A DNA stretch of 64,000 nt from Nipponacmea schrenckii (Eukaryota; Mollusca; Gastropoda; Lottiidae). Shown here piece after piece: positions 49,320 to 61,681 of this stretch (within the stretch, counting starts at the first letter, position 1; each line of letters opens with the position of its first letter). Made by a program: the position numbers and the translations under genes. The notes below the pieces were generated by a model. That model made no database searches. It saw only the letters and a list, made by a program, of their open reading frames with translations, and was not told where the DNA came from. The stretch is from NCBI GenBank assembly GCA_030562195.1, contig CM060203.1, positions 4,416,208 to 4,480,207 of the forward strand, given 5' to 3'.

Positions 49320-51603
49320 TCATAAATGGGATTATGGAGCCGCCTTTAAAACGCTTATTTGGTTGCAAAATTTGAAAATTAGACGAAACTTAATTAATAA
49401 AGTTTTAATTATTTAAAAAAATATAATAGATCAATATTGTATGATAGATATATAATGATGTAATAAAGTAATACAATACACAAGATGTGACTCCAGGTTT
49501 ATCATTTTCCACCATAGTAAAGGCCAAGGTGGCAATAAAGGAGTAATATGTTTTTGTACCATGTTTAACCTAACAAGACTTGTTAAAAATATGTCTCAAT
49601 GTTTACATCGACTTTTCTTTTTATTTAAGATCATTTGAGGGAGCATTCATTCTTTTATAAACATCAATTGCCTGCAACATTTCAACAAACAGATTTCCTC
49701 AGTTTTAAATCTTATTTTACAAATGAAGCTTAAGAAAGATATTCAGATAGTAGAATCTGCTCCTTTAAAACAATAAAAGATGTCATTGTATTTAAAGACA
49801 GTTTAAAGGAGACGAAAGACAAATTGTTAAGAGAGGTTCATGGACTAAAATAGCTCACGTATGTTGATTAATGATTTGGGTCAGATTCAGGCAATTCATG
49901 TTCTTTCTTTAATCAAAGGAGAGCCGACCTATCCCCGGCAACCTTCAATACATAACCTGACTACCTTCTAAAATGACCATAAAATTTTAAATCGTGCTTC
50001 TTCCACTGTTTAATTATTTAATCTGATAATCCCGCTGTCTGTTCATGATCATATTTCTAACATTGATAATACAATAAACATTATTTTATGACTGTTTTAT
50101 GAAACATAGAATATATCTGTGTACTTCAGCATTTTCGAACATTGTCTTGTTTGGTTCAGACTTAAAACCTCTGCAAATCTAAATATTGGAATGCCAGAAT
50201 TTTCAATGGTTAGATGGGACAGTACCTATTAACAGCAATAGTAAGGGTAGTGTTGACGTGAAAAAAACACATTGTAGCTCATTTATTCCTTATTCCAAAA
50301 AGAATTGGAAACTCCCATTAGAATTTTATTGTCAAGATGGTTCCCCATCGAAACCAAGTCGATTTGCATATAGCAAGTTTTCATGATTCGACATATCTCT
50401 TTAAATACCTTTTATGACAAATGAATGGTAAATAGGTATGGATGATCTGAGAAAGATGACTATCAAGACGTTTGGTCAGTTACTAGCTTTCAGAAGGCAC
50501 TTTAGACAATCTCTTAATGTTATGAAAACTTAACATGATATGAGTCACGACCCAAACTTAATAATAGATTGTTGACATAAAGTTATATAAAACTTATTTT
50601 TCAAAATGGCTTTACAAGCTTCTTTCAGATACGCAAGCCTATGCATGTATATAGTAATTGTTGGTATCACTAAGGAGATTAAGTATGCTAAATTTAGAAC
50701 CGCGAGTAAATTAGAACATAAGTAGGTCATCTTTTTTATATATGTATATACATGTATATCTTAGATTTTCTTTATTACCTTCCTTGTAATGCATTATCTG
50801 AAGACACCATACGAGAAATTTTATATAAGTTTAAGACTAGGTAGCTCCAGAAATTGTAACATATATTTGGAATATGACAAGAAAAATTCACTGAAGGCCA
50901 TTAAGTAAATCAATTAATTTAATTTAAATTAAATATGAATTACTTCATGCTGGGACCGAGGCAGATACAACAGACATAATAGACATTGTCTTAACAAATT
51001 AATCAATGCTGTAATTATTGTTTGTACCAGCCTGTCAATATGTCACATACTAACTTGTCACGTTACGTAATGGACACGACAATGATAGATAAATCCCTTT
51101 AAGGATGTTCAAGGCATAGAAACCTTTAAATTCATCCCAGATACGTTCAGTATCATATTGTAAGGGGTAAAGCTTGGTATATCACATCTTAAAAATGACA
51201 GTAAGTTACAGCAAGCCACTTTCTTCTGTGCTAAATTTTATTTTCTCGACTGCAAATCATATTTGGTTTTATTAACATTTTATTCAAATTTAGAAACAAG
51301 TCTAAACAGTTTTATCTGTCAAGGCAACATTGCTTTAAAACATCTTATGATAGAATATGTCGTCAGAATTTTACATTGAGAAAAGGTCATAGATATTTTG
51401 AGAAACAATACTCTACAATTATCATAGAAGAAACAAGTAAATCCAATGCAGTTTTCAGCTTTAAGTTCAGTTGAAGTGAACACAAGTTTCAAATGTCCGA
51501 TTATTATTTTCATCGATACAGCTTATAACAGAAATTTTTGACTAAACACGAAATACTTCGAGAAGATCTTCTAAAGTCGGTAACGTGTATTTATTTTTTC
51601 CAG
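49320..51603. other. intergenic, no gene seen
   Basis: AT-rich. The MGR6 promoter should lie here: TATATAAG at 50822-50829 is a candidate, with a donor-like gtaaat near 50905, but the leader exon is not convincing. Nothing else supported. Confidence 0.45.
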
Positions 51604-51606
51604 ACA

Positions 51607-52378
51607 ATGAAAGTTTTAGTTTTTGTGATGGTTGCTTCGGTTGGAGTATTGAATGGTGAGTTTTCCATCTCTTTCTTGTTTTTAAACGGCGCTATTATAG
51701 GTTTGCAAGGCGGTGTAAGCATAAACGTTGTATATATTCATTTGATCGAGCACTTCTATGATAGTGGTTGTGGAGAAAATAAGTTGGAATGGCAGTAAAA
51801 TGTGTAACAAATGCTCCTGTGTCTGTTTGAGACATAAAGAGCACTTTCAACATATTTTAGTCTTTAATGATATTAACACTAAAGACAATGGAGTGTCGTT
51901 CGTTTCTATGCACACCAAAAGCATCAAATTAACATGTTGTACTTTGTGATTTACCAATAATAAAAAGTGTAATATTTGTTGTTTCTATAAAAAAGGGGGT
52001 TTTATTTCTATTTCAGCTCAGTTGCTCAACTCGGATATGGCTTTAGCTATGCTTCTGGGGAATCAAAACGGTGGTGGCAATGGCGGAGGCGGAAACCTTT
52101 TACACAATTTGGTCATGATGAAGACACTCGGTGATGCTGGTCCCGCCTTGATGTTGGCAATGCAGAACCAGAGAAGATTCCGAGATCCTGCTGCAGGACA
52201 AGTAGCTGAACCTCTTCCAAACAGAGGTGATGCCGGAGCAACAGGATCAAACGCACTAGGTGGCTTAAGATCCCTCGGGGGCTCTGGTGGAATTTCACCA
52301 CTGTTGTTGGCCCTCTCAACCGGTGACGCAATGAAGAAAATTGCTCCTCTTTTGTTGCTTCAACAAAATCGTATTTAA
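51607..52378 (+). CDS. MGR6: Leu/Gly/Asn-rich divergent family member, 136 aa
   Basis: Exons 51607-51655 and 52017-52378, joined in phase 1. The signal peptide is MKVLVFVMVASVGVLN, and the split codon gives Ala before QLLNSDMALAMLLGNQNGGG. The same gene layout as its neighbours places it in the family, but Met is largely replaced by Leu and Ala. The C-terminal signature reads STGDAMKKIAPLLLLQQNRI where relatives have GNDNxMxMLPFxM. The middle part is polar, with QRRFRDPAAGQVAEPLPNRG. The acceptor just before the start codon (51603) suggests a leader intron. AATAAA at 52544. Function unknown; possibly a specialised paralogue with a different physical role. Confidence 0.82.
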
Positions 52379-54793
52379 GTTGTAACTATGTATTGAATTG
52401 CGGAATGAGATTTCTCTTTTGACCTTTCATATGATATTATTATTTTCGTGATTCGTAGTAATTATAATTTTTGTACATCGCTCATTCCTGGACAATTTAT
52501 CTGTTATTATTCATGTTAAAATACACTTTATTATAATGAGACAAATAAATTATTTTTTTAAGCATTTTAATTCTTTACATTTTACAATACAGACATGATG
52601 TTTGATGGTAGCAAGCAATTGATAACTGCTTTTGTATAGATTCCAAACACTGTAAAATTCCCTTGTTCTGAAGATTCTCGCAAATTGAATTAGGTTTTAC
52701 ATCATGTAATTATTTATAACTTATTTTCATCTTGCCAGAAAAATAGATTGAATTGTGAAATTTTAAATTCAGTTTTGAATCTATAAAAAAGATCCATATC
52801 TATGGCGCCGAGTTAAATTTACAATCAAGTTTCCTCTCGAGAAGACCTGTCTTATTGCTGGTCATCATCCTAGCGTAGATATATTAAAATCCATTACTAC
52901 TATAATTACCAAACAACAAAGTAAATGGCGTCAAAACCTCATTTTCAATTTTATTTTGCAAGTTTAAACAACCTGTTACATAAATTTTTAAAATACTTTT
53001 AGGTAATAGGCCTACTTAAATTGAATATAATTCAAAAAAGTCCTCTGTTCAATTGAAAATAAGGACACAGAATTTGGACCTACTACATTTATCTGCACAC
53101 CATAAGGTCGAAAACTAAAGGCATTGTACAATAATAAGCATTACTAATAATCAGATATTTTCCCACGAAGGCAGAGAGTTGTTTCCCTTGAAGTGAACAG
53201 ATTCCGCTAATTCATGTCTCATCATATTATAACACGATATTCAACCTTCTCAAACTTTCCATGTCATATGAAAGCGTGGCCAATACTTAGTTTCTGTACC
53301 AAAATTTAATACATCATGACCATGACAATCTTAAGCTATTAAAAATGAAAATAGACCACACTATATCAAAGTCCGCTAGACTTGTCACTGAGCGCAAAAC
53401 GACTATTTATAGAATTTCTCATCGTCTTACAGAATCTGAATGCAATTTCTAATATAAATTCTCAAAATAAATCAAAAATAGTAATTGAGTTAAGCTTACG
53501 ATGAGACGCCAAAGCCATTTTAAAAGATTAATAAACAGAACCCAAACTTACAACCTTTTTTCCTACGACTTATTCTAAAAGTTCCATCTAACAATATCTA
53601 GACATTATATAAAGCAATACACCAAACCCTGGTCAAACCTTACAAATTACAGACTAACAGACTAAACACATGCTGGTAATATAATAATACAATGAAAAAA
53701 TAATTATTGCTGAGAAGTAATAACACTGAATATTTTGGACAGACAGATGCAATTGACTGTATCTTCGAGAATCCTTTAACTTACTGGATTTAATCTATTC
53801 AAGCGCACTGAAACGTACCATTTGTCGAAAGTGCTACTCGTTACTTTTCAGCTTTCATTGGATAGATAAGCTCGAGCTGACCTGACAATCTTGATCGCAA
53901 ATGGTAGTATTTGGACAATAATTATGTAAATAAGAGCGTTTTGCCTTCATTTTATTTCAATTATCATCTTTCTTAGAGTTTGGAAAAAAATGAAAAACAA
54001 GTTGTTAGATAATGTGATATGTCATGTCAAGGGTTTAAAAATATGACACACTAGACCTGAGAAAAAAATTATTTTTTAAATATATATTTAAAGATAATTC
54101 GAGTTTTAAAGATGAGAAAAGATGATTGGATTGTATAGATGACAAGTTAACGTTCGCTTCAAGCAAATACTGATATCGCAAACTAGTGAAAATAGACACT
54201 GGTTCGTTTTTATACGCCAACCTTATTAATCTGAACCTATACCAACCGTCAAGTTCATCAGTTTAATTTCCAAATGTTTTTCTTTTTCTGTAGTACTCCC
54301 CAAATTTTGCAGAAAAAAACCATCGCATTGATAATCATATCAATGCTATGTTTCGATCCCCTCTGGTTTATAACAAAGCATTCATGTGCATTGGGAGAGA
54401 TACGCGTAATTTTTAAGAGAAATTTCTTCATACGTCAGACACTAAATACCTTCGACTCTTCATTACCATATTAACAAGAAATACTTGCCCGATAGCATGA
54501 GAATACTAGTCGAATACAACATAATTTAACTTGTTTTTGCCATTTTCATGACATATTCGTCACGTTATATTCATCAAACATAAAAAAGCAGTATTACCAC
54601 ATCATTTATTTTACCTAAATCTCAATTTTTACTGCGACTTTTATATTTCCTTTTGCAAAATACTTGTCAGATTTAGTTCATCCACGAATTTATCTTTCAT
54701 ATGCGAATTGAGATATTTTTACGATTTCTTCCCCCTTTCATATCATAAAATTCATGTTCAAAAGAATTTGGAAAAATTCGTGTATATTATTGC
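52379..54793. other. intergenic, no gene seen
   Basis: AT-rich spacer with no recognisable coding sequence. Short frames at 54035-54474 lack motifs and start or end in homopolymer runs. Confidence 0.5.
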
Positions 54794-54885
54794 GTATAAT
54801 TTACTAAATCATTGTATAGTAAAGGGCAAAGCACGCCACCTTGAAGGATGCCGTCATTTCCTAGCATAAAATATGACCATTAAAA
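54794..54885 (-). mobile_element. possible LINE reverse transcriptase scrap
   Basis: On the minus strand about 30 codons read MLGNDGILQGGVLCPLLYND, which matches the RT motif usually seen as G-x-x-Q-G-G-x-L-S-P-L-L-F-N. No longer frame surrounds it, so it is a heavily decayed RT fragment if real. Confidence 0.45.
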
Positions 54886-54960
54886 TAGATGGCAACACGA
54901 AATTGTCATTTTGCGATTGATTGATTTGGTGTCTCTTGCTTTGACTTGGATGATCTTGGC

Positions 54961-55032
54961 TATATATAAGGCATCATCTACACACTGAGCATTACTTCTT
55001 TTAACCATTTGATATTAAAGGAACTTCTGCAG
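54961..55032 (+). promoter_or_regulatory. MGR7 TATA box and leader exon
   Basis: TATATATAAG at 54961-54970, then a leader exon ending AACTTCTGCAG at 55032 before donor gttagt. The leader intron runs to the acceptor at 56121 (1089 nt). Confidence 0.55.
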
Positions 55033-56145
55033 GTTAGTACATGATTTTCGTTTTAGATTTTAAGACGCAATCTGGCTTTACGGCCCATACTCGTTGTTGT
55101 TCGATAAGAGATAAAAAAAACCCCGTAAAATATGGATTTCTTTTATATTTTATATTTTATATAGTACCTTTTAGTGGGATCTAGTGGAACAATAAATGGA
55201 ACTTTGTGGCTTTTATATGCAAGGATTAATTGTTAAATAGTAAATCAAAATTCTAATTCAGTTTTTTTGAAGTGGAGTGGAGTGTAACGCTAGTGAAATG
55301 CTGTGTACTTCAAAGAACATTTTCCAAAACAGTATCCTTTATCGTCGCCTTGCCCTTTCCGCTTGTTCATCTTTCTTCTATCAATAGGATGTGTTTTGTA
55401 TCCGTGGTTTAGCACAAAGGAACGATGTTGAAGGAGTTGTCATGTAGGAACGAATCGAAATTAATGTTCGCAGCATCACTAGATTGAAATATTTTGTAAC
55501 ATCTAGATCTAGAGTGAAACAGAGAAAACTTCACTCGTCCCTTAACACAGCAACTGTTACCATTCGCCGTATTCGAGAATACCTCAATTGACACCTGAAA
55601 ACCTTGTGCAATAATTCTCAAAATATATTATTGTATATAAAACACCGGATAATTGAAATTGTGACAATTTCATGATTTTGTTCTATTTCTTGTTGTAATC
55701 TGTTCACATTCCTTTTAATTCTTAATCGCAGTCTAGAGAACGCATGGCTTTAGGAGAACTCAATTTCTCTATAGCAGCTGAATAATGCTTATGTATCTGG
55801 ACCACCAAAATATATTAGTATAGAAATCATCCGCAAAATATCACCAACAACTGAAAAAAGCCGAATAAGGCCAAAACTATGGAGCGTACAATAATAGCAA
55901 TTTTTACGCAGCGTGATAATCCTGTTTTTTTTTTGTTTTTTTTTGGTTTTTCATAATTTTGATTTGACTTTGGAACAAACATAATTATAATATGCTTCTT
56001 TCGTACGTTAGTTTTGATCACTAATATCCAGCGTGATTGTCCAGTGAGTTAGATTATAAAGGATATATGTTTGTGGTTCTGTCTTTTCAATTTATTTAAT
56101 GTTTTTTGGTATCTTTTTTAGGTCGGAAAGAAAATAAAGACAAGA

Positions 56146-56849
56146 ATGAAACTCACATTAGCGGTCGTTGTGGTTCTCACCTACATTGCAACAATAAATG
56201 GTAAGAATTTATATATATCAAAACAGGCTTTATCAACTAATAGGTCATAGATCCATATTCTTCAATATAAAATATTACTTTAAGATATTTGCTTTCTATA
56301 TAATTGAAACGTATTGGACGTTATTTGGGCAGAACTGGCTGATGCTATGACCAAACGCGTCGAGATTCTTTTGGCCAAAGCCAATGTTATATTATTTTAC
56401 AGCCAATATGGTTGTTTTACTAATCATCATTCTTTATATTGGGTTTAAATGTGTTGTACTTTTCATCAATTTTGTATTTTACAGCATTTAGTCCTGCATT
56501 ATTCGCCGCCATGGCCGGTGGTGGAGGCGGCAGCCTGAAACAAATGTTATTAATGGATGCTATGTTCAAAAATCAAAATATTGGTGGTGGTGCTCCCGGA
56601 GGTGGCCAAAATCAATTTATGAAAATGATGATGACAAGAATGCTGATGAAACAATTTGGTGAAAACCCATTAGCAGCAATAAGTTTGATGAGTAATCCAA
56701 ATATAGACCCCATGACAATGATTGCATTAAGTGGAGGAGAGAACATGCAGGCCTTAATGCCCATTATCATACGACAACAAATGCAAAGACAAATGCAAAA
56801 TCAAATGCCCGCTGGTACACCTGCAGCACCACAAATGTCACCTATGTAG
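56146..56849 (+). CDS. MGR7: secreted Met/Gln-rich protein, 139 aa
   Basis: Exons 56146-56200 and 56485-56849, joined in phase 1. The signal peptide is MKLTLAVVVVLTYIATIN, and the split codon gives Ala before FSPALFAAMAGGGGGS. The mature protein is rich in Met, Gln, Asn and Gly: LKQMLLMDAMFKNQN, FMKMMMTRMLMKQFG, DPMTMIALSGGENMQALMPI, then IIRQQMQRQMQNQMPAG and the end PQMSPM. The family signature is present as GGENMQALMPIII. It is more basic and Gln-rich than MGR1 and MGR3-5. The leader intron ends at 56121. Function unknown. Confidence 0.87.
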
Positions 56850-57725
56850 ATTATAGTTGTTATGGTTGAAAGTATACGTGATTTATACTAGTATATCAAA
56901 GTGATCATTTTCATGAATTAAGGTTGATATAAAAGGTTGAATCACTTTGATTATTTGGGTAATAGGATTTTTGTTAAATGTCTATATACTGAATATCTGC
57001 AAATACTGTAAATACAGAATACAGATTAGTTCATTCTGACTATAATTACATCATTAGCGTTTGATGACTTCTTCAAGCATTTATAGTATATTTTAGCGTT
57101 AAGCGTTCATATCTGTTAATGTTTTGAATGATCCTCTCTATCTCTGTGGTTTTATTCAGATTATATTCACTCTGTAATCAATGTCCAATCAACTTTTAAA
57201 AAAATGTTCAAGCTTTGTTACACTTATGCCTTCATTTTTCTGCTAATTGCAGACAGGGATGGGGTGCTTGAGAGGGTTTTAACAGAGGTGCCACTTAAAG
57301 CTTCTACCATTGCCATTCCAAAAAGGTTCTAGACATTCCAAACATCGCTGCTGCAAAAGCCAAATACTAAAGAGAGAATCATAACCCGGGATAACGGGAG
57401 CAACAAGCATCGAATTGCTGAAAACAGCTACTGCTAGAGTGTCTGATTCCTTTTATTTCTTCGTTTTCGATTCCTTAGTCACTCACAAGGTATTAAATGG
57501 TACGAGGTGACCGGATGACCAGTATTGACTGTACTTACAAATTAAGAACATAGTATACCTTCAAGTCATGTAGCTACTAGTATATCAGTAGCTTATCGTA
57601 TTAAATCCGATGTGACTCAAACCAGCTTTATCAAATATCTATTCAGTCATTATCACACACGTGGTTTTAAACTCGTGATAGCACACTTAAGTCGCGTGTT
57701 GGAATAAAATAGTAAAATAATAATC
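56850..57725. other. MGR7 3' flank, no gene seen
   Basis: No clear AATAAA was found close to the MGR7 stop. The rest is AT-rich spacer without coding signal. Confidence 0.45.
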
Positions 57726-57955
57726 AATCTAGGAGTCTAAGACATATAGAGGTAGGATTACTACATTAAGAACTAAGAATATATGGATGTACTACCTCTG
57801 AATTTATTACATACTACGTTTCGAAACACATGCCGGTAACGTTATCAAGTAAAATGTTACTTGATAACGTTACCGGCATGTGTTTCGAAACGTAGTATGT
57901 AATAAATTAAGAGGTAGTACATCCATATAGTCTTAGTTCTTAAAATCTAGGAGTC
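57726..57955. mobile_element. palindromic Penelope-terminus insertion with 12-bp direct repeats
   Basis: AATCTAGGAGTC at 57726-57737 and 57944-57955 forms a direct repeat around a 206-bp insert. Within it, 57766-57851 and 57857-57943 are near-perfect inverted copies of about 86 nt around a 5-nt centre. Each arm contains TTGATAACGTTACCGGCATG, TCGAAACGTAGTATG and TAATAAATT, a series that parallels the 3' terminus of the Penelope-like element at 48265-48306 (TTGATAACGCTGCCTG, GTGAAACGTTGAG, TAATAAATT). It looks like two head-to-head element ends. Confidence 0.8.
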
Positions 57956-59535
57956 GACAAGAGAAAAACCCTTATTAATTAAAGTTGCAGCATATCTTCT
58001 CAGGAAGTGCTCTAAGACAGATATTGAAAACTGTCCATGTTAGGACCCAAAGTTTGGGATTTGTGAATGTTTCGAAGCCCGATTATTATTTTATTGCTTT
58101 TCGGTCACCGTACAATAATATATACAATGTTTGTCGAATTTTTCTGCAAATTATTTTGATATTCAATTATAACCACCCAAACCCCAAAAAACATGTTTAA
58201 TGCATTAAACTCCTGATTTTGCAGTGGTATTCCGCACACTTGTATAAAAGGCCATAGAGCATACAATGCAGATGCTAGTCAAAATTGAAAATTGATGCAT
58301 ATAAAGAAACTTGCAAACTTCCAGATCAAAAACCAAAGAAATTAGCTAGGTTTCAGTTACGCTGAGAATCCTCCGAATATTCAGTTTGCTGTAAAACAAG
58401 GCTTTTTCAAGGTTGCACCCAAGGTTGAGAAGTGCTTTAAAATTGACAAGAAGACAATAAATCTGCCATGAAAAGTTAAAACAAGTATCATTTTGTCGTG
58501 GTTATTAACTTGTACTTCCGTCCGTGAGACTCTTTCAATGTCATTATGTCCGATTCACAAATTTTCCTCAGGCGACTCGTGACATGGCTGTTAAATGTAA
58601 ATCGGAGTTGTTGTTTCCCTGCATTATAATGACATCGGGTATGAAATTTAATCTGACGCCGCTTACATTAGGAATAAATAGCTAAAAACTAAGTGACTCA
58701 TTTTAAGACTTAAATCTGTGCTATCATTTCATGAAAGGTGAAATATTTACCAATAGGTCACGCCATTACGAAACGTCCTGTGATATATACATAATTTATT
58801 TTCACAAGTTCCAGTTCTATTTTATAATTTACTTCTCTACCCATACTTTTGATTACAGCGTAAATTTATTTTTATCTGAGGGCAAGAAAGCCATTGAGAA
58901 AAGATAAGATATCTACTGTTCTGCATAGCATTATAAGGTATCCGACGTCCTAATTGTCAAATGAAAACGTAGTGCCACATGTATATGTAAAATGCAACTT
59001 TGGTTGTTATTCTGTTCTTGAGTAGTTAATATTCGGAAAAAAACACAATCAGCTCTGCGGTATGATTAACATCACAATGTCAGGCTAGTACGAACTGTCT
59101 TGAGCTTCAGGTCGCTATAAAACGTTCCGTTCTCGGTCTGGAACACAAATTTACCCAGTTTACACTAACAATGTAACGAACTTGTCGAGAACGGTTCCAA
59201 AATAATAATGTTACTTATGTAACACTAATGGAACTCTTCATGAAAGAGATAAATGTAGTGGATGAAAACAAACATGCCACTTTAAATGACTTACAGAGAC
59301 TATTAATGTAAAAAAAAACTGCATCAAAGCAATTTCTTGGCGCCAGTTTTTACCATCCAAGGGAAAGAACTCCGGTCTGTAGAATTAAATTCAATTGATG
59401 CCTACCAGATGATGCCGAACATACAAAACCCCAGGATGAAAACACAACGATTTAAATTCATGGAATAGTTTTATGTTTATACATGTATAATAATAATATG
59501 GACAATGATGATAATGATGTGAATTGATGGTAAAT
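57956..59535. other. intergenic, no gene seen
   Basis: Spacer between the MGR cluster and PSMB3. A 71-codon frame at 57985-58200 has no motif. The PSMB3 3' UTR should occupy its right end; I could not pick a clear poly(A) signal. Confidence 0.5.
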
Positions 59536-61681
59536 TTAGTCCATTCTTGTCTTCAGCAATTTCTTAGTAACTTTGTCTTTTTCTCTGAAAAATTATGACA
59601 TATGTGTGAACCATTTTTTCAAAATTCCATTATTTAAAAAGAGATGTGTACATGTCCCATTACATTTATCTTATGTACAAGTACCATTACAGAACTCTTT
59701 CAACACAGAAGGAATAAAAAAGTTGTTCATTTTATATTAGAGGGATGTAGACAAAAAAAGTAATAAAGGGGATTTTTAAGTAAAATGTTACTCTTTTATG
59801 CAGTGGAAGATCATCCCTGATATTTCAATCAATATGAAATTTAATTTTACTAATTGAGCTTTTTTGTTGTTGTTTGTCAAATTATATCCAGCCTTGATGA
59901 TCCCTTCAGCAATAACTGTTTACTTATACTTACATTATATATACAACTGCACCCCAACCAGAAACAGCATCTCTATCAAAAGCATTCATCAAAGCTTGAG
60001 AAATAGTTTCAAATAAATCATCAGGCTCCTGAAAGAACAAGTAATAAGCTCACATTCAAGGAAATGTCAACCAATACTGAAAGGGGAATTTACAAATAGC
60101 GCACCTAATACAGTTTAACAAAGTTCAAAGTTTACATTCATTAAGCATTGATCAAATAATTGTAATGTGTATAATACTCAAAACACAAAACAATATAAAA
60201 CTTATAGGGGATGTTAAGTACCAGTGTCTCCAATACTCTTATAAAGTTAAGAGAAACCTCTTTACAATTCCTTAGAGATTAGATAAAAAATACTAAATTG
60301 AGTTATGTATAATGAAATTATAATTCATAGTAGTACAAAGCATAGACTCTTTAAATAAATGAAACATGAACTTGTTATATTCAGTTCTTCAATGCTTAAC
60401 CCTACTTTACATTTAGGTTAACATGTGTTTTTATGATCAAGCACTGAGATTTTTATGATTGGATAACATAATACTAATCCTACTCACTAGATTTGGTTCC
60501 CATAGCGATTCACACATACCATACATCTGTTCAGAACAAGTTCCACTAACCACAAAGTCATCAGTTATCATAGGACAACCAATTAAATCCATAGAAGCTA
60601 TGAATGGTTGATGAGTTTTTGGATCTAATCCTGCTATGACTGGCTCAACAAAATAGGGTCCAAATCTAAAAATAAAATGTTTAAGCATCACAAAAAGGTT
60701 GAATGACAAATCACAAAAGCATTTGCAGAGGAAGCACAAATTGTCTGTAGTTTGAAAAATCCAAATCTATAGTAGGTTATTGGCCTTGCAAATGACTACC
60801 ATAATGACTTCTAAAAACCTTGGGAATTATTTTTCTAGATTAACCATACCAATATACAGCTTATATAACAACATGCTTACCTTCTTTCATAGAGTAAATT
60901 AGAAACCATACTCATAAAAGTTTTTGGTCGAATTCTTCTATTTTCTCTCAATTCATACATTTTTAATCGAAAGTTTAATCTCTGTGAACTGAAATAAAAA
61001 TTATATCAGGATCTCTATATATTTTTAAAAACATGGCTTCAATTAACTATCCATTTGAGCAGTATAATATAAAAAAAGACATTTTGTGTAAAGCAAACGA
61101 AAATCCCTTGTAAAGATGACAATACTCTGCTAATAAATTCTTAGCCCTGCATCGATACATACCCAGCTTAGACACCTTCGCTTCCATTCACTTCATACTT
61201 ACACAGTTTGAACATCAGTAGCTAGTCCTGGTAAACCAATATATAGATGTGGTCCCATCTCAAAGATTTTATCGAAGTCCATACTGACTGTTTGAGCTTG
61301 AACCCCAAATCTTCTATCAGCAGCAATAGCTACACAATCTTTTCCCTTCATGGCCATGATGGCAGCTCCATTGTAATCCAAAATACTCTGAAATTCACAA
61401 GACAAATCAATTCAACTATAATAGCTAGTTGAAATTATATTGAATAGTAATTGAGATCTACAGTCTGACCACACTGTTCATAATTACAAACAGTTCAGAA
61501 CGAATTGGAATATCAAAACCATGGCAATGCAAAATATTGTAACTATTATGTTTATAGCCATACGCGTTATACTGTTATAGGCCTACTATTGTCTTTGGGC
61601 TTCGGCTTAAAGTGAGGTAGCCTACTGCAGTACTACCGGGTTGTCTAAATTAAGAACAAGATATTGTAAAACACTCACCAT
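59536..61681 (-). CDS. PSMB3: 20S proteasome subunit beta type-3, complete
   Basis: Non-catalytic beta-ring subunit of the 20S proteasome (cytosol and nucleus). Minus-strand coding exons: 61681-61679 (only the ATG), 61387-61203, 60988-60881, 60665-60488, 60028-59934, 59584-59536. Phases agree and give 205 residues, the usual length for this subunit. Recognisable blocks: [111 protein letters not shown], ending KTRMD. As expected for beta-3 there is no N-terminal catalytic Thr after a propeptide. A housekeeping gene, intact. Confidence 0.98.

Noticed and set aside
49068..49416. Plus-strand frames of 85 and 96 codons
   Set aside because: Shadows of the Penelope-like element read on the other strand.
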